From a virus, in IMG/VR virus record IMGVR_UViG_3300020156_000462, positions 1 through 32,471 of that record: a DNA stretch of 32,471 nt; one strand, 5' to 3'. Of the stretch, positions 1-8,676 are shown piece after piece (position 1 is the stretch's first letter; the number at the start of each line of letters is the position of its first letter). The notes beneath the pieces were generated by a model, which searched no databases, was not told the DNA's origin, and saw only the letters and a program-made list of their open reading frames with translations. Position numbers and translations under genes: made by a program.

Positions 1-2199
1 ATGTCTACCGCGCGTAAACGCTTTGAGCTTGCTCTCAATCGCCTTGAGGGTAGTGATTGGGCGAAGTTTGAGAAGCTGGCTTCAGCATTCTTGGCATCTG
101 AATTGCCCGGGATCCGAACGATGGCTGCCCCTGAAGGTGACGGTGGGCGGGATGCGGAGCTCTTCTTCTCGGATGGAAATCCTTTAGTATCAGTCCAGTA
201 TTCTGTTCAGGAGGACTGGAAATCAAAAATACAGAAGACAGTAGATCGCCTAAAAACCACCTTTCCCGACAGGCGTATACTTATTTATGTAACTAATCAA
301 GAAATCGGTGCACGAGCCGACGAAATAAAAGGCAAATTTGGCTCTGAAGGCTATCATATCGACGTGCGGGATAGGAACTGGTTGGTGGAGCGTCTCCACT
401 CCAATGTCAACGCGGAAAAGGCTGGGGAAGAACTTTCGAGGGATATAGTTGACCGATATCTTGAAAGTGCGGGCGTAATAGAAAAAAAGGCGGTGGCTCT
501 TTCTGCTATAGAGAAGAAGACAGCCTTTGTTTATCTGGAAATGCAGCTGGCAAACGACCAAAGGCAAAAAGGTTTGACAAAGTTATCCTATGAAGCTTTG
601 GTTAAGGCGGCTCTCCGTGGAACCGATTCCCAAAAAAGACTGAAAAAAGGCGAGATTGTCACGAAGATTCAGGGGTTTATGCCGAATCACCCGCCGGATT
701 TTGTCCAGCGCAAGGCCGAATCTGCTTTGCGCGCCCTTCAAAAGAATGGAGTGAACTACCATACAGCCACTGACGACTACTGCTTGTCGCATGATGAGGT
801 TATGAAAGTCCACGAACGTCTAGCTAGCATAGATTTGCTGGATAAGGCATTTTCTAAGGAAATCAAGAGCTCTGTTGAGAGTGATGGGGTGGTGAGCACT
901 AAACAGGTTGAACTATGCTGCTCTGCAATACGTAGGTGCTTGGAATCCTACCTCTTGAAACGAGGTGAGGCTTTTGCGTCAGCTGTGGCGAGAAAAGATA
1001 CAACGCTGATCGGAGATGATGGGCTTTCGTCGATAGTTATGTCGGAATCCCTTGTTTCATCTATTAGGGTGAGTGGGGTCAGCTCGGTAGACTATGTAAC
1101 TGCCAAGATAAAAGGGATTGTTTCTAACCCGACTCCATCGGCGATGCTTTGCATGCGGCAGTTGTCCGACGCCTACACTTTGATGGCGTTTTTGGAGGAG
1201 ACGCCCGACGTGCAGCAGGTTACGACAAAGATGTTCAGCCGTGGCGAAATATGGATGGATACGTCGGTGTTGCTTCCGCTCTTCGCGGAGCAGGTAAGCC
1301 AGAATGAACCTGGGCCATTTTCAGAGATGGTGCGGCAAGCGAGAAATGCCGGCGCCAAGCTATATGTCACGCCAGGGGTGATTGAGGAGGTGGAAAGGCA
1401 TTTTAATCGCTGTATTTCGTATTTGAACCAAAAGACTAACCAAAAGGGACGGTGGGTAGGCACAGTGCCATTCGTGTATGCATCGTATATTCTTGCCGGG
1501 CGCCGCAGTGACTCCTTTGCGTCTTGGCTGGAGAATTTCAGGGGGGAGTTTCGGCCGGAAGATGATATCGCTCAATATCTTCTCGAGAAATTTGGGATAG
1601 AACAAGTCGGGCTTGATGATTATGTCAAGTGTGCGCCAGACGACTTGAGGTCTGCCATGCAAGAAGAATGGCTTTCTGTTCATGAAAGCCGTAGGGGGGC
1701 AAAATCCGATGATTTTGATTTAGCGGCTATGAGGCTGGCCGAGCACGATGTCGAGAGCCACCTTGGTGTGATGATGCTGCGGCAGAAAGAGGCAGGGGCT
1801 TCAAATATGGGATATTCCGCGTGGTGGCTAACAATGGATAGTGCCGCTCCGCAGGTGCATCGAAAAGTGCATGATAAAATTGGTCGAAAACCTCCTCATA
1901 TGCCATTGCTATCAGTTGATTTTTTGCTGGAGTATATAGCCTTCGGTCCGAACAGAGGGCGGATATCGCGTGAAAACTTGGCAGCATTGCCAATCATTGC
2001 GAGTGGTGCGCTATTTGACTCTCTGCCTGAAGAGGTTTTGGAGGTGGCCGCTAAGGTTCGGGAGGATTGTGCGTCTTTGCCCGAGCACGTGATTCAGAGA
2101 CGAATCAGGGATGCTGTTGATAAACAAAAGATGAAAATTGGTCCTATTCATCGAGCAGGGTTGGATTCAATAAAGAAGGACCTTTGGAAGCGCGTGTGA
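1..2199 (+). CDS. REase-like / winged-helix-like / PIN-like three-domain protein (candidate defence effector)
   Basis: The product is 732 aa. Residues about 15-130 resemble a type IV restriction (Mrr-like) fold: a helix with Glu24, then GDGGRDAE at 46-53 and VQYSVQ at 65-70 followed by Trp73-Lys74. This matches the D...(Q/E)xK plan, except that the usual QxK lysine is serine in QYS. Residues about 192-268 are basic and look like a winged helix. Residues about 410-620 carry a PIN-like acidic set: D420 in WMDTS, E462/E463 in IEEVE, D571/D573 in DDFD and D613 in TMDS. I infer a nuclease with two potential active sites, perhaps acting in phage or foreign nucleic acid defence; I do not recognise a named family. 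Codon use is AT-richer than the phage genes. The ATG is the first base of the window, so the upstream region and the true start are unverified. It converges on the lysozyme gene. Confidence 0.6.
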   Translation: MSTARKRFELALNRLEGSDWAKFEKLASAFLASELPGIRTMAAPEGDGGRDAELFFSDGNPLVSVQYSVQEDWKSKIQKTVDRLKTTFPDRRILIYVTNQEIGARADEIKGKFGSEGYHIDVRDRNWLVERLHSNVNAEKAGEELSRDIVDRYLESAGVIEKKAVALSAIEKKTAFVYLEMQLANDQRQKGLTKLSYEALVKAALRGTDSQKRLKKGEIVTKIQGFMPNHPPDFVQRKAESALRALQKNGVNYHTATDDYCLSHDEVMKVHERLASIDLLDKAFSKEIKSSVESDGVVSTKQVELCCSAIRRCLESYLLKRGEAFASAVARKDTTLIGDDGLSSIVMSESLVSSIRVSGVSSVDYVTAKIKGIVSNPTPSAMLCMRQLSDAYTLMAFLEETPDVQQVTTKMFSRGEIWMDTSVLLPLFAEQVSQNEPGPFSEMVRQARNAGAKLYVTPGVIEEVERHFNRCISYLNQKTNQKGRWVGTVPFVYASYILAGRRSDSFASWLENFRGEFRPEDDIAQYLLEKFGIEQVGLDDYVKCAPDDLRSAMQEEWLSVHESRRGAKSDDFDLAAMRLAEHDVESHLGVMMLRQKEAGASNMGYSAWWLTMDSAAPQVHRKVHDKIGRKPPHMPLLSVDFLLEYIAFGPNRGRISRENLAALPIIASGALFDSLPEEVLEVAAKVREDCASLPEHVIQRRIRDAVDKQKMKIGPIHRAGLDSIKKDLWKRV

Positions 2200-2281
2200 A
2201 GTAGCTCTGACGTGGGTCGCTATTTTGTTTTGCTATCGATAAAAACTAAAGATGCGGGGAGGTCATGTCGCTTCACCTTGC

Positions 2282-2305
2282 GTGAGGGCGTATGCGTGCC
2301 CTCAC
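2282..2305. terminator. Inverted repeat between convergent genes (weak bidirectional terminator)
   Basis: A perfect 8-bp inverted repeat (GTGAGGGC / GCCCTCAC) with an 8-nt loop lies 5 bp beyond the lysozyme stop codon and 83 bp beyond the stop of the 732-aa gene. Neither side has a U-tract, so it may slow or stop transcription in both directions or simply mark the edge of the phage module. Confidence 0.35.
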
Positions 2306-2309
2306 ATCA

Positions 2310-2840
2310 TTAGTCCGATGCCTCGGTCACAGTCGCGGGATCGACGACATTAGGCAAGTGGAGCGCGCTCGTGGCGGTGAACAACACGCCCTCGGCAGCC
2401 CGGCGCTTGACGAGCCCCGGCAGCACGCGCCCGCCGCCCTTGGTCCAGCGCGCGAGCTCGGCCGGGACGCTGGCGTAATCGCCACCGTTCAGCTTGCGCA
2501 GCAGGGTCGACTTGCCGAACGCCGCAGCGCCGACGTTGAAGACGAAGGACGACAGTGCGCCCCGTTGCTCGTCGGTTAGCGGCACGCGGACGAGGCGGTC
2601 GACGTCGGCGGCGGCCTTGGCGAGGTCAGCCTCGAGGAGGTCCTCGGCGCGCTCCTCCGTGATGCGGAGGCCGTCCTGCACGTCCGGTCCGGTGTGCCCG
2701 TAGCCGATGGTGAGGACGCCTGCCGGGCAGTGGTAGGCGGTCAGGTACAGGCCCTCGAACTTCTTCACCAGCGCGACGGCGGCATGGTGGATCGGGCGCA
2801 CAGCGGCAGCCGCCGCGCCCTGGGTGGGCGTGGTCGTCAT
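2310..2840 (-). CDS. Phage lysozyme (endolysin), GH24 family
   Basis: The 176-aa muramidase should cleave the N-acetylmuramic acid/N-acetylglucosamine bond of peptidoglycan at the end of the lytic cycle. The GH24 signature is clear: catalytic Glu29 in KKFEG, then CPAGVLTIGYGHT at 38-50 with Thr44. The spacing Glu-(8)-X-(5)-Thr matches the T4 Glu11-Asp20-Thr26 triad, with Cys38 in the Asp position, which is common in this subfamily. The C-terminal PGLVKRRAAE segment is also typical. There is no signal peptide or SAR segment (Ala-rich but not a clean hydrophobic helix), so it probably needs a holin for release. GGAGAA lies about 8 nt before the ATG. It is the last gene of the late operon. Confidence 0.93.
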   Translation of the reverse strand: MTTTPTQGAAAAAVRPIHHAAVALVKKFEGLYLTAYHCPAGVLTIGYGHTGPDVQDGLRITEERAEDLLEADLAKAAADVDRLVRVPLTDEQRGALSSFVFNVGAAAFGKSTLLRKLNGGDYASVPAELARWTKGGGRVLPGLVKRRAAEGVLFTATSALHLPNVVDPATVTEASD

Positions 2841-2892
2841 GAGGGATTCTCCGATGTCAGGGGAGGGGCCGCCGTGACCCGGCGGCGAGGCG

Positions 2893-3252
2893 TCAGGTCC
2901 GGGTGTTCGGGCTGCCGGTCAGCCGGTGGACCTCGGCGCGCAGGTCGCGGACCTCAGCGACCACGGCGCGGACCTCGGCCGTGACATCGCGGACGTCGGC
3001 GGCCAACTGCTGGACCTGCTGGGCGACCTCGGCGATAGCACCGGCGGCGATGCGCAGCGCGTCCGCAGCGCTGTTCGTGTCCGTCGCTTGCGGGCGGCGG
3101 GTCCACACCAGCAGCAGGACGACGGCGGCGACGGCGAGGATGAGCGCCAGCTTGACCGCATCGCTGGCCGTCGCCGCGGTCAGGACGTCAAGGGCGTGGC
3201 CGACCGTGCCAGGGTCGACCTGGGGGACGGCGGGGGGATTCGAATCGGGCAT
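2893..3252 (-). CDS. Single-span membrane protein with coiled coil (holin or spanin candidate)
   Basis: The 119-aa protein has one strongly hydrophobic helix at about residues 33-51, followed by Arg-Arg and then a long heptad-patterned coiled coil (about 62-112, repeated VRxxxAEV units). The arginines after the helix suggest, by the positive-inside rule, that the coil faces the cytoplasm; this differs from the usual inner-membrane spanin layout (N-terminus in). Its place directly upstream of the lysozyme supports a lysis role, most simply a one-helix holin or an accessory lysis protein, but no family motif decides. AGGGG lies 8 nt before the ATG. The stop of the preceding small gene is 12 bp upstream. 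Confidence 0.6.
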   Translation of the reverse strand: MPDSNPPAVPQVDPGTVGHALDVLTAATASDAVKLALILAVAAVVLLLVWTRRPQATDTNSAADALRIAAGAIAEVAQQVQQLAADVRDVTAEVRAVVAEVRDLRAEVHRLTGSPNTRT

Positions 3253-3264
3253 CAGGGACGCCCC

Positions 3265-3513
3265 TTACTCGGCGGGCGGCTGCTCGGCGGGCTGGACCTG
3301 GACGGCGATCCCCGCCGTCTCCAGGGCGGCGACGAGGTGCCGGACCTCGGCCATGGGGCGGCTGAGCAGGTAGGCGCCGACGGCCTCGACGACGGGCAGC
3401 GTGTAGGCGAGGCGGGTCTCGGCCTGGGCGTCGGCGGCGGGCTTGGTGTTCTCGGACATGGGGGAGGCTTTCTGGCGGCGGCGTTCGCGCCGGTTGCGTG
3501 GCGGGGTGGTCAT
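3265..3513 (-). CDS. Small phage protein of unknown function
   Basis: The 82-aa protein begins MTTPPRNRRERRRQKA, a very basic head, followed by an acidic/hydrophobic part (VEAVGAYLLSRPMAEVRHLVAALETAGIAV). I chose the start at 3513 because GGAGG sits 8 nt upstream of that ATG; the alternative ATG at 3459 (MSENTKPAAD, 64 aa) has no Shine-Dalgarno sequence. It lies between the tail genes and the lysis genes. I do not recognise a family. Confidence 0.55.
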   Translation of the reverse strand: MTTPPRNRRERRRQKASPMSENTKPAADAQAETRLAYTLPVVEAVGAYLLSRPMAEVRHLVAALETAGIAVQVQPAEQPPAE

Positions 3514-3541
3514 GCGTGGGGCCTCCAGGCGAGGCTCAGCA

Positions 3542-3566
3542 GCAGCCCAGGCCTGCCCTGGGCTGC
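3542..3566 (-). other. GC-rich hairpin between small late genes
   Basis: A perfect 10-bp inverted repeat (GCAGCCCAGG / CCTGGGCTGC) with a 5-nt loop lies between the 126-aa and 82-aa genes. No U-tract follows on the minus strand, so a transcript-stabilising or processing role is as likely as termination. Confidence 0.35.
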
Positions 3567-3580
3567 CCGTTCTGGTCGTG

Positions 3581-3961
3581 TTAGAGGGCGGCCTGCACCG
3601 CGGCCTTGAAGGCGTCGCGGGCCGTGGCGATGGACTCGGGGATGGTCTCGTCGTCACCGACGCGGACGCTCGCCGGGGTGCTGCTGGGGGCGAAGGTGAT
3701 GTCGACGAGCTCACCCGGCGCCGAGAAGCCGGGCGCGCCGTCGGGGTCGGTGATCGCGGTGTAGACCTGCACCGAGACCACGGCGCCGAAGTCGCCCGCC
3801 TCGGCATCGGCGGCGGCAACGAGCGCGGCGGCTGCGTCGGTTACGGCCGACGGCCAGCCGTCCGACTTGGTGCCGACCTTGGTCGCGCCGAACACGGTGT
3901 AACGGTACGTCGCCTCGACCTTACCGGACTTGGCGATGGCGCCCATGAGGACCTTGGACAT
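3581..3961 (-). CDS. Phage protein of unknown function, downstream of tail fibre
   Basis: The 126-aa protein is soluble and mostly beta/alanine-rich, with no signal peptide or membrane span. GGAG is 8-9 nt before the ATG and directly abuts the U-tract of the upstream terminator-like hairpin. Its position just after the tail fibre suggests a virion or fibre-associated role (an assembly chaperone or small structural protein), but no motif supports this. Confidence 0.6.
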   Translation of the reverse strand: MSKVLMGAIAKSGKVEATYRYTVFGATKVGTKSDGWPSAVTDAAAALVAAADAEAGDFGAVVSVQVYTAITDPDGAPGFSAPGELVDITFAPSSTPASVRVGDDETIPESIATARDAFKAAVQAAL

Positions 3962-3972
3962 GGCTGTTCTCC

Positions 3973-4005
3973 AAAGAAAAAGGGCGCCCGGTGAGGGGCA
4001 CCCTT
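3973..4005 (-). terminator. Rho-independent terminator-like hairpin after tail fibre gene
   Basis: On the minus strand a 10-bp stem (AAGGGTGCCC / GGGCGCCCTT, one G:U pair) with a 6-nt loop is followed by a run reading TTTTTCTTT. It lies between the tail-fibre stop (4037) and the next ATG (3961), and its U-tract runs straight into the Shine-Dalgarno sequence TTGGAG of the next gene. Confidence 0.75.
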
Positions 4006-4036
4006 GGTGGGGGATGGGGTGTGTGGTGGGAGGAGG

Positions 4037-6709
4037 TTACGCGGCGGCCAGGGTGGTGACGGTGCCGCTGCTGCCGCGGTACTTCAGCGCCCCGGCCTCG
4101 ACGTAGAGGTATCCGCCGCCGGTGGGGTCGCTGGTCGGGGCGGTGGCGTTGCGCAGCCAGACGACGGGTCGACCGCCGCCGTAGGTGCCGACGGCGAGCA
4201 GTTGCCCGGAACCGTCGTGGACGTCGAGCCCGCCGGTTCCCTTTCCGGCCGTGCGCAAGGGGATGTTGGCGTCCGTGCCCTGGGCAGACAGCGTCGGGGA
4301 GCCGCCGGTCGCGGCACCAGCGATTTCGGCATAGTTGACACAGCCGGTCGCCTGCTCGCTGACCAGCAGGGACACGCTGGACCCGGTGCCGAGTTTGACG
4401 CCCCGGTTACCCGCGCCGCGGAGGACGGCATAGACGTTCGCGTCCCCACCGTAGGCGCTGAGCGAGACGTCGCCGCCGGTAGCGCTGCCCTGCACGACGA
4501 CTTGGTTGCTGCCGCTGGCGGCGGCGTGGACGCGCAGCGTCTCAACACCGGCGGGGAACACGCGCACGGTTCCCTTGCCGACCAGATGCAGGAATGGCGA
4601 AGCGTCGGACCCCGCCGACGATATGGAGACGTGGCCGCCGGTCGCTGCGCCGGTCGCCTGGGCGTAGTTCACGGCGCCGCTGGCATGCGAGACATAGAGT
4701 TGCAGCGCGGAACCGTTCGTGGAGAACGTGATCCCGCCCGACCCCTTGGTAAGCAGGCCAATGCCGATGTTGGTGTCGCTGCCGGTCATGATGGCGTAGG
4801 GCGACGACGCCGAAGCGTTGCCCGTAACCTGCCAGCAATTCACGGCGCTGGCCGTGTGGGCGATGACGAGTTGACGGTTGGTGTTGCTGCTGCCCGTGGC
4901 GAACGAGTGCCAACCGGCGCCCTTCGTGATGTAGTTTCCGTAAACGTCGGTATCGGCACCGGTCAGCAGCAGCCACGGCACGCCAGCATTCCCAGCCGGT
5001 CCGCCACAAACCGTAAAGTGGTTGGCGGCAGAGGTGCTGTCGGTGATCGCGAACTGGACGGGACCGGCCGGGCTGCCGGTCTGGAAATCGATCGCGCCTG
5101 TCCCCCTCGACGTGAAGCGCAGACGGACGTTGGTGTCCGTCCCGGCCGCGTAGTACAGCGGGATATTGCCCGCCGACGCGCCCGTTACTGCGGGGTAGTT
5201 GACGCTGCTGCCCGTGTCTGTGACGGCAAACTGCCGGACGCCGCCGCTTGTGTAGAAGACGAGCGGCGACGTGCCTTTGGTCACGTAGTCCAGCGTGACG
5301 CCCGCGTCAGACCCCGCGGCGAAGGTGCGGAAGCCGGTCCCCGTGCCGCCGCCGGTGCACTGGCCGTAATTCACGGCGCTGGCCGTGTGCGTCGTCGCAA
5401 ATTGGACGGTGCCAGACGAACCGCCGGTGCAGTAGTAGTGCCCGCCGCTCCCCTTGGCGATGCTGTAAATGTTGACGCCGCTGTCAGACCCGGCGGAATC
5501 CAGCCGCAAGCCGTTCGTCGTCGCCGAACCTGTGTACTGCCAAAAGTTAACGGCGCTGGCCGTGTGGGCGAAAACTGCTTGGTTGACGCTGCCGCCGCCG
5601 GTGGCGAGGTAGATCGCGCCGGTCCCCTTCGAATACACCTGGGTCCAGGGGTTAGCCCCCGCGCCCTGGGTGCCGTGCTGGGAACCGGCGGTGCCGCCCG
5701 TGAATTGCGCGTATTCGGTCGCGCTGGCCGTGTGCACGACGCGGGCCTGGACGAGCCCGGTCCCGTAAGAGCCCGTGCCCAGGTTCAGGTATCCGGCGCC
5801 CTTGGTGAGAATGTTGATGTTGTCGTTCGTGCTGGCGCCCGCGGCGTATAGCGACGGCGTGTCACTCGCCGTCCCGCCGACGACGGACAGGTATTCCGTG
5901 GCGTTGGCGAGATGGGCAACGCGGAACTGCTCCGGTGCTGCGCCCGAACCGTCCGTGATGAACCGAAACGGTGACGTGCCCTTGCTATAAAGCACGAGGG
6001 GGACGCCCGCGTCGGTGCCGGTCGCGAGGATGTACGGGGCTGCGGTCGCCCCCGCCGCGCCACCTGTGATCGATAGGCAGTTCACGGCGTTGACGGTGGC
6101 GGCAACGCGCAACTGCTCGGCGCCGAAGTTGTGGGACCAAAACGAATGCGCGCCCGTCCCGGCCGTCGTGTGCAGCGCATGGACGTTGCTGTCAGAACCC
6201 GTCGCCCAGGACTGCACCCCGTTGCCGGTGGCGCGGCCCGCGAACTGCCAATGGTTCACCGGGTTGGCGGCGTGGGCGATCTGCACCTGTAGGCCGTTGG
6301 CGCCGTCGGTGGCGAGTTTGATACCGCCCAGACCCTTGCCGGTGATGACGGCGTGCGTGTCCGCGTCGGTGCCCTGGACCGACAGCACGGGGTTGGCGCC
6401 CGACAGGTTACCGGTCATCTGCCAGCGGTTGACGGACGAAGGGACGGGGACGATGCGCAGCCCCTCGGCACCGGCCGTGCCGCCCAGGATGACGGTGCCC
6501 GTCGCCAGAAGGTGCCCAACGGCGCCGTTTGCCAGCACTGCTGCCGCGTCCGCGTAATTCGCCGCCGCAGTGACGGCAGCCGCCGAGACGGTAACGGTAT
6601 CGGCCAGCATGGGCAGCAGCCACAGCCGGTGACCGTCGTGCCGCAGATCGCGGGCGGCGCTGCCGTCGTCGCTGTAGGTGTTGCCGTTGGGGAATGTGAC
6701 GGTCGTCAT
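4037..6709 (-). CDS. Phage tail fibre-like protein with about 13 degenerate ~57-aa repeats
   Basis: The 890-aa protein starts [24 protein letters not shown] is 7 nt upstream of this ATG. After an N-terminal region of about 80 aa that probably attaches to the tail, about 13 tandem degenerate repeats follow, each with the pattern Q(F/L)[16 protein letters not shown]...GSDxxV...TKGxGxxxF.TG. The Ser-Ala-Val-Asn core and the (T/S)KG turn recur in most units. The C-terminus ends in [19 protein letters not shown], a short tail common to many phage fibres. It is likely a long trimeric fibre or side-fibre that contacts the host envelope. It follows the distal tail genes, as expected. No separate chaperone gene is recognisable. 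Confidence 0.8.
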   Translation of the reverse strand: MTTVTFPNGNTYSDDGSAARDLRHDGHRLWLLPMLADTVTVSAAAVTAAANYADAAAVLANGAVGHLLATGTVILGGTAGAEGLRIVPVPSSVNRWQMTGNLSGANPVLSVQGTDADTHAVITGKGLGGIKLATDGANGLQVQIAHAANPVNHWQFAGRATGNGVQSWATGSDSNVHALHTTAGTGAHSFWSHNFGAEQLRVAATVNAVNCLSITGGAAGATAAPYILATGTDAGVPLVLYSKGTSPFRFITDGSGAAPEQFRVAHLANATEYLSVVGGTASDTPSLYAAGASTNDNINILTKGAGYLNLGTGSYGTGLVQARVVHTASATEYAQFTGGTAGSQHGTQGAGANPWTQVYSKGTGAIYLATGGGSVNQAVFAHTASAVNFWQYTGSATTNGLRLDSAGSDSGVNIYSIAKGSGGHYYCTGGSSGTVQFATTHTASAVNYGQCTGGGTGTGFRTFAAGSDAGVTLDYVTKGTSPLVFYTSGGVRQFAVTDTGSSVNYPAVTGASAGNIPLYYAAGTDTNVRLRFTSRGTGAIDFQTGSPAGPVQFAITDSTSAANHFTVCGGPAGNAGVPWLLLTGADTDVYGNYITKGAGWHSFATGSSNTNRQLVIAHTASAVNCWQVTGNASASSPYAIMTGSDTNIGIGLLTKGSGGITFSTNGSALQLYVSHASGAVNYAQATGAATGGHVSISSAGSDASPFLHLVGKGTVRVFPAGVETLRVHAAASGSNQVVVQGSATGGDVSLSAYGGDANVYAVLRGAGNRGVKLGTGSSVSLLVSEQATGCVNYAEIAGAATGGSPTLSAQGTDANIPLRTAGKGTGGLDVHDGSGQLLAVGTYGGGRPVVWLRNATAPTSDPTGGGYLYVEAGALKYRGSSGTVTTLAAA

Positions 6710-6813
6710 GGTGAGACCTCGCGTCAAGGCGCGCGCCGTCCTTCCGGGGCTGCGGGGCAACCCAGGCGGTCAGGCGCGGCGGAGTGGTGTTCAGGGGGCC
6801 GAGGAGGGGCGGC

Positions 6814-7674
6814 CTACAGGACTTCCTCGAACGCCAGCGGCAGGCGGCACCGGCCATGCGACGCCAGCCCGATCAGGCCGGGGTCGACGTTGCGGGCGAG
6901 AAAGGACAGACGGGGGAGGTGCAGGGTCGCCGCCGGGTTCGGCAGCCACAGGAAGGGGACGTCGAGGCCCATCTGGCGTTGGTGCTCCCAACCCAGCGCA
7001 ATGGCTTCGTCCTCGGGCAGGTAGTCGATGGACCCGCGGAACACGCGGGGCGAGGGGCGGCGCTCGAAGTACTGCGCGCCGCCGATGGCCTCGACCGACT
7101 GCGTGCGGTGCCGAAAGCCGACCTCGGCGCCGTAGCCGAAGTTGACCGAGACCTGCCAACCCTGGGCGACTTCGAACAACCCGCACTGGACGAAGCCGTC
7201 GGGGTTGGCGGTGTCGACGATGTCGACCTGGATCGCCTGGGTGCGGAAGGGCAGCGGGAAAAAGAAAGGGCGGGTCCAGCGCCCGCCCTTGATCTCGTCA
7301 GCCAGATACTTGCCGTCCCACCATCGTTCGTCCGACCACAACAGCAGGTCGGACGGGTAGACGCTCGCCCAGACGGCAACCGCGCCGGTGTCGTGGGTCA
7401 GGACGGTTTTCGCCGCGTCCTCGTACAGCCGGATCCGGATCGTCGCGTCCTGGGACAGGTTGTGCCCGACGAGGGCGACCGTCTGGACGCCGCGGGGTTT
7501 GTCCAGGGTGGCCGTGAACGTCGTGTTGGCCGTTGCCGCCGAGGCGCTGCGCCAGACCTGGGCGAGGGGCAGCGTCCCCAGGTTCGAGACGCCATAGCCG
7601 GACGCCGCGCTGCCCGTCGTCGAGAACGAGGCAAGCGACGTCCACCGGGGAAACCCGATGACCGCTTTCGTCAT
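6814..7674 (-). CDS. Distal tail / baseplate structural protein
   Basis: The 286-aa protein (start MTKAVIGFPRWT; GAGG about 9 nt before the ATG) is beta-rich with many aromatic residues and a middle region resembling a jelly-roll carbohydrate-binding-like fold (VQTVALVGHNLSQDATIRIRLYED). I do not recognise a precise family. Its position between the hub-like protein and the tail fibre points to the tail tip. A terminator-like hairpin with a U-tract lies inside the gene at 7261-7290. The gene is separated from its upstream neighbour by a 1.3-kb stretch holding the AT-rich membrane protein gene. Confidence 0.6.
   Translation of the reverse strand: MTKAVIGFPRWTSLASFSTTGSAASGYGVSNLGTLPLAQVWRSASAATANTTFTATLDKPRGVQTVALVGHNLSQDATIRIRLYEDAAKTVLTHDTGAVAVWASVYPSDLLLWSDERWWDGKYLADEIKGGRWTRPFFFPLPFRTQAIQVDIVDTANPDGFVQCGLFEVAQGWQVSVNFGYGAEVGFRHRTQSVEAIGGAQYFERRPSPRVFRGSIDYLPEDEAIALGWEHQRQMGLDVPFLWLPNPAATLHLPRLSFLARNVDPGLIGLASHGRCRLPLAFEEVL
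7261..7290 (-). terminator. Terminator-like hairpin inside a coding sequence
   Basis: On the minus strand a perfect 9-bp stem (AAGGGCGGG / CCCGCCCTT) with a 7-nt loop is followed by TCTTTTT. It lies in the middle of the 286-aa tail gene, encoding the stretch GRWTRPFFFPLPF. Whether it terminates transcription is unknown; translating ribosomes would normally mask it. Confidence 0.4.
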
Positions 7675-7697
7675 GTTGGAAAGCCTCAGAGTGAGCA

Positions 7698-7798
7698 GTG
7701 CGCGCCAGACAGATTGTATTGCATTCTTGGCCGCAAGGGGTCTGCGGAAGTCCGCCGCCTCATTGCAAGCACATAGCAAATACCTGTCTGGCGAGCAC
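7698..7798. repeat. 101-bp segment bounded by 15-bp inverted repeats
   Basis: GTGCGCGCCAGACAG at 7698-7712 is matched in inverted orientation at 7784-7798 with one mismatch (at 7794). The segment fills the gap between the tail gene start (7674) and the stop codon of the membrane protein gene (7801). It contains no ORF with a start signal. I see no flanking target-site duplication. It may be a cargo boundary, a long stem-loop terminator or a small mobile remnant. Confidence 0.5.
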
Positions 7799-7800
7799 CA

Positions 7801-8676
7801 TTAGGAAGGTCCGCAGGCGGCAACTATCTCGTCATTTTTCTGGGCCGTGAAGAAATAGGCCTGTTCGTATTCCGAAGAGCACCATCGGCTCTTCAGGCAT
7901 TTTTTCCCACCGCAATCCTTCTGTCCGAATTTTTCAATGATCTGGCGCCCTGCTTGGTAGCAGCTTGCAACCTTGGGGTTCTTCTCAGTTTTGAGAAGGT
8001 CTGCAAAAGCAACGTCCGGCCCGCTCAACTCAATCAGGATATCCGAATCGTCCCACTTCTTTGTATTGAAGCGTTGATTGAGGGTGCGTACGTTAATCTT
8101 GTTCTGGGAAACCTGAGCTTTCGTGTGTTCAACCCACCCTAGTTCCAGGCAACCCCAGCTCTTAAGCATGCGCTCGCTCTTCAAGAAAGCTTCTCGATAA
8201 GCGTCTGCGTATATAAGATAATCCTCGTTTGAGGAAAAATCATATAGATTAGGCCACGTGGCATGGTTTTCATATGTGAACGGGTGGGACGATTTGTAGC
8301 CGTTCGGACTTTTCGCCCGTAGCGCCGCAAGGGCCGCTAGGCGCAGCTGCCCAGATTCCTCAGCGATTGAGCCCTTGAACTCTGCTTCAGCCATTTTTTC
8401 GCGGTACGCGCTTGCAATTTCCTTAGGGGCCTTCTCAGACCAATAAATCACTTGTTCAACTATTTTTACTGCGCCAAATGACGTCCATGAGCATATTAAG
8501 AAGCTCAGCCCCATAGAAGCAGCTATACCAACTTTCCGATTGGATATGTTGTCGAACAGCGGGAAAAATATTCCGACTCCCCCCAGGAGGGTGAACAAAA
8601 GTCCTGTAGACGTGTCCATAAAGATGCCCATGGACAAGCCGAACACCGCTCCGGCGATGCTCATAAAAATCAGCAT
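7801..8676 (-). CDS. Three-span membrane protein with Cys-rich C-terminal domain (cargo gene)
   Basis: The 291-aa protein has hydrophobic helices at about residues 2-20, 24-41 and 48-67, then a soluble region of about 220 aa whose last 60 residues carry five cysteines, four of them close together (KDCGGKKCLKSRWC). I do not recognise the family. AAGGAAA lies upstream of the ATG, and a good sigma70-type promoter lies at 8741-8770. The gene is AT-richer than the tail genes around it and sits between two tail genes without being needed for tail order. This is the profile of a phage moron expressed independently from the prophage; superinfection exclusion or an envelope function is possible but only inferred. 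Confidence 0.65.
   Translation of the reverse strand: MLIFMSIAGAVFGLSMGIFMDTSTGLLFTLLGGVGIFFPLFDNISNRKVGIAASMGLSFLICSWTSFGAVKIVEQVIYWSEKAPKEIASAYREKMAEAEFKGSIAEESGQLRLAALAALRAKSPNGYKSSHPFTYENHATWPNLYDFSSNEDYLIYADAYREAFLKSERMLKSWGCLELGWVEHTKAQVSQNKINVRTLNQRFNTKKWDDSDILIELSGPDVAFADLLKTEKNPKVASCYQAGRQIIEKFGQKDCGGKKCLKSRWCSSEYEQAYFFTAQKNDEIVAACGPS

Noticed and set aside
2200-2309. Attachment site at the edge of the phage genes
   Set aside because: No tRNA or integrase is present and no matching direct repeat is seen at the other end of the window.
4004-5851. 615-codon plus-strand frame opposite the tail fibre
   Set aside because: Its composition and apparent repeats are produced by the repeated codons of the fibre on the other strand.
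4037-6709. Tail-fibre DNA repeats as a CRISPR or tandem-repeat array
   Set aside because: The repetition is at protein level, degenerate in DNA, and has no constant repeat/variable spacer pattern.
7698-7798. Insertion sequence
   Set aside because: It is 101 bp with no transposase and no visible target-site duplication; described only as an inverted-repeat segment.
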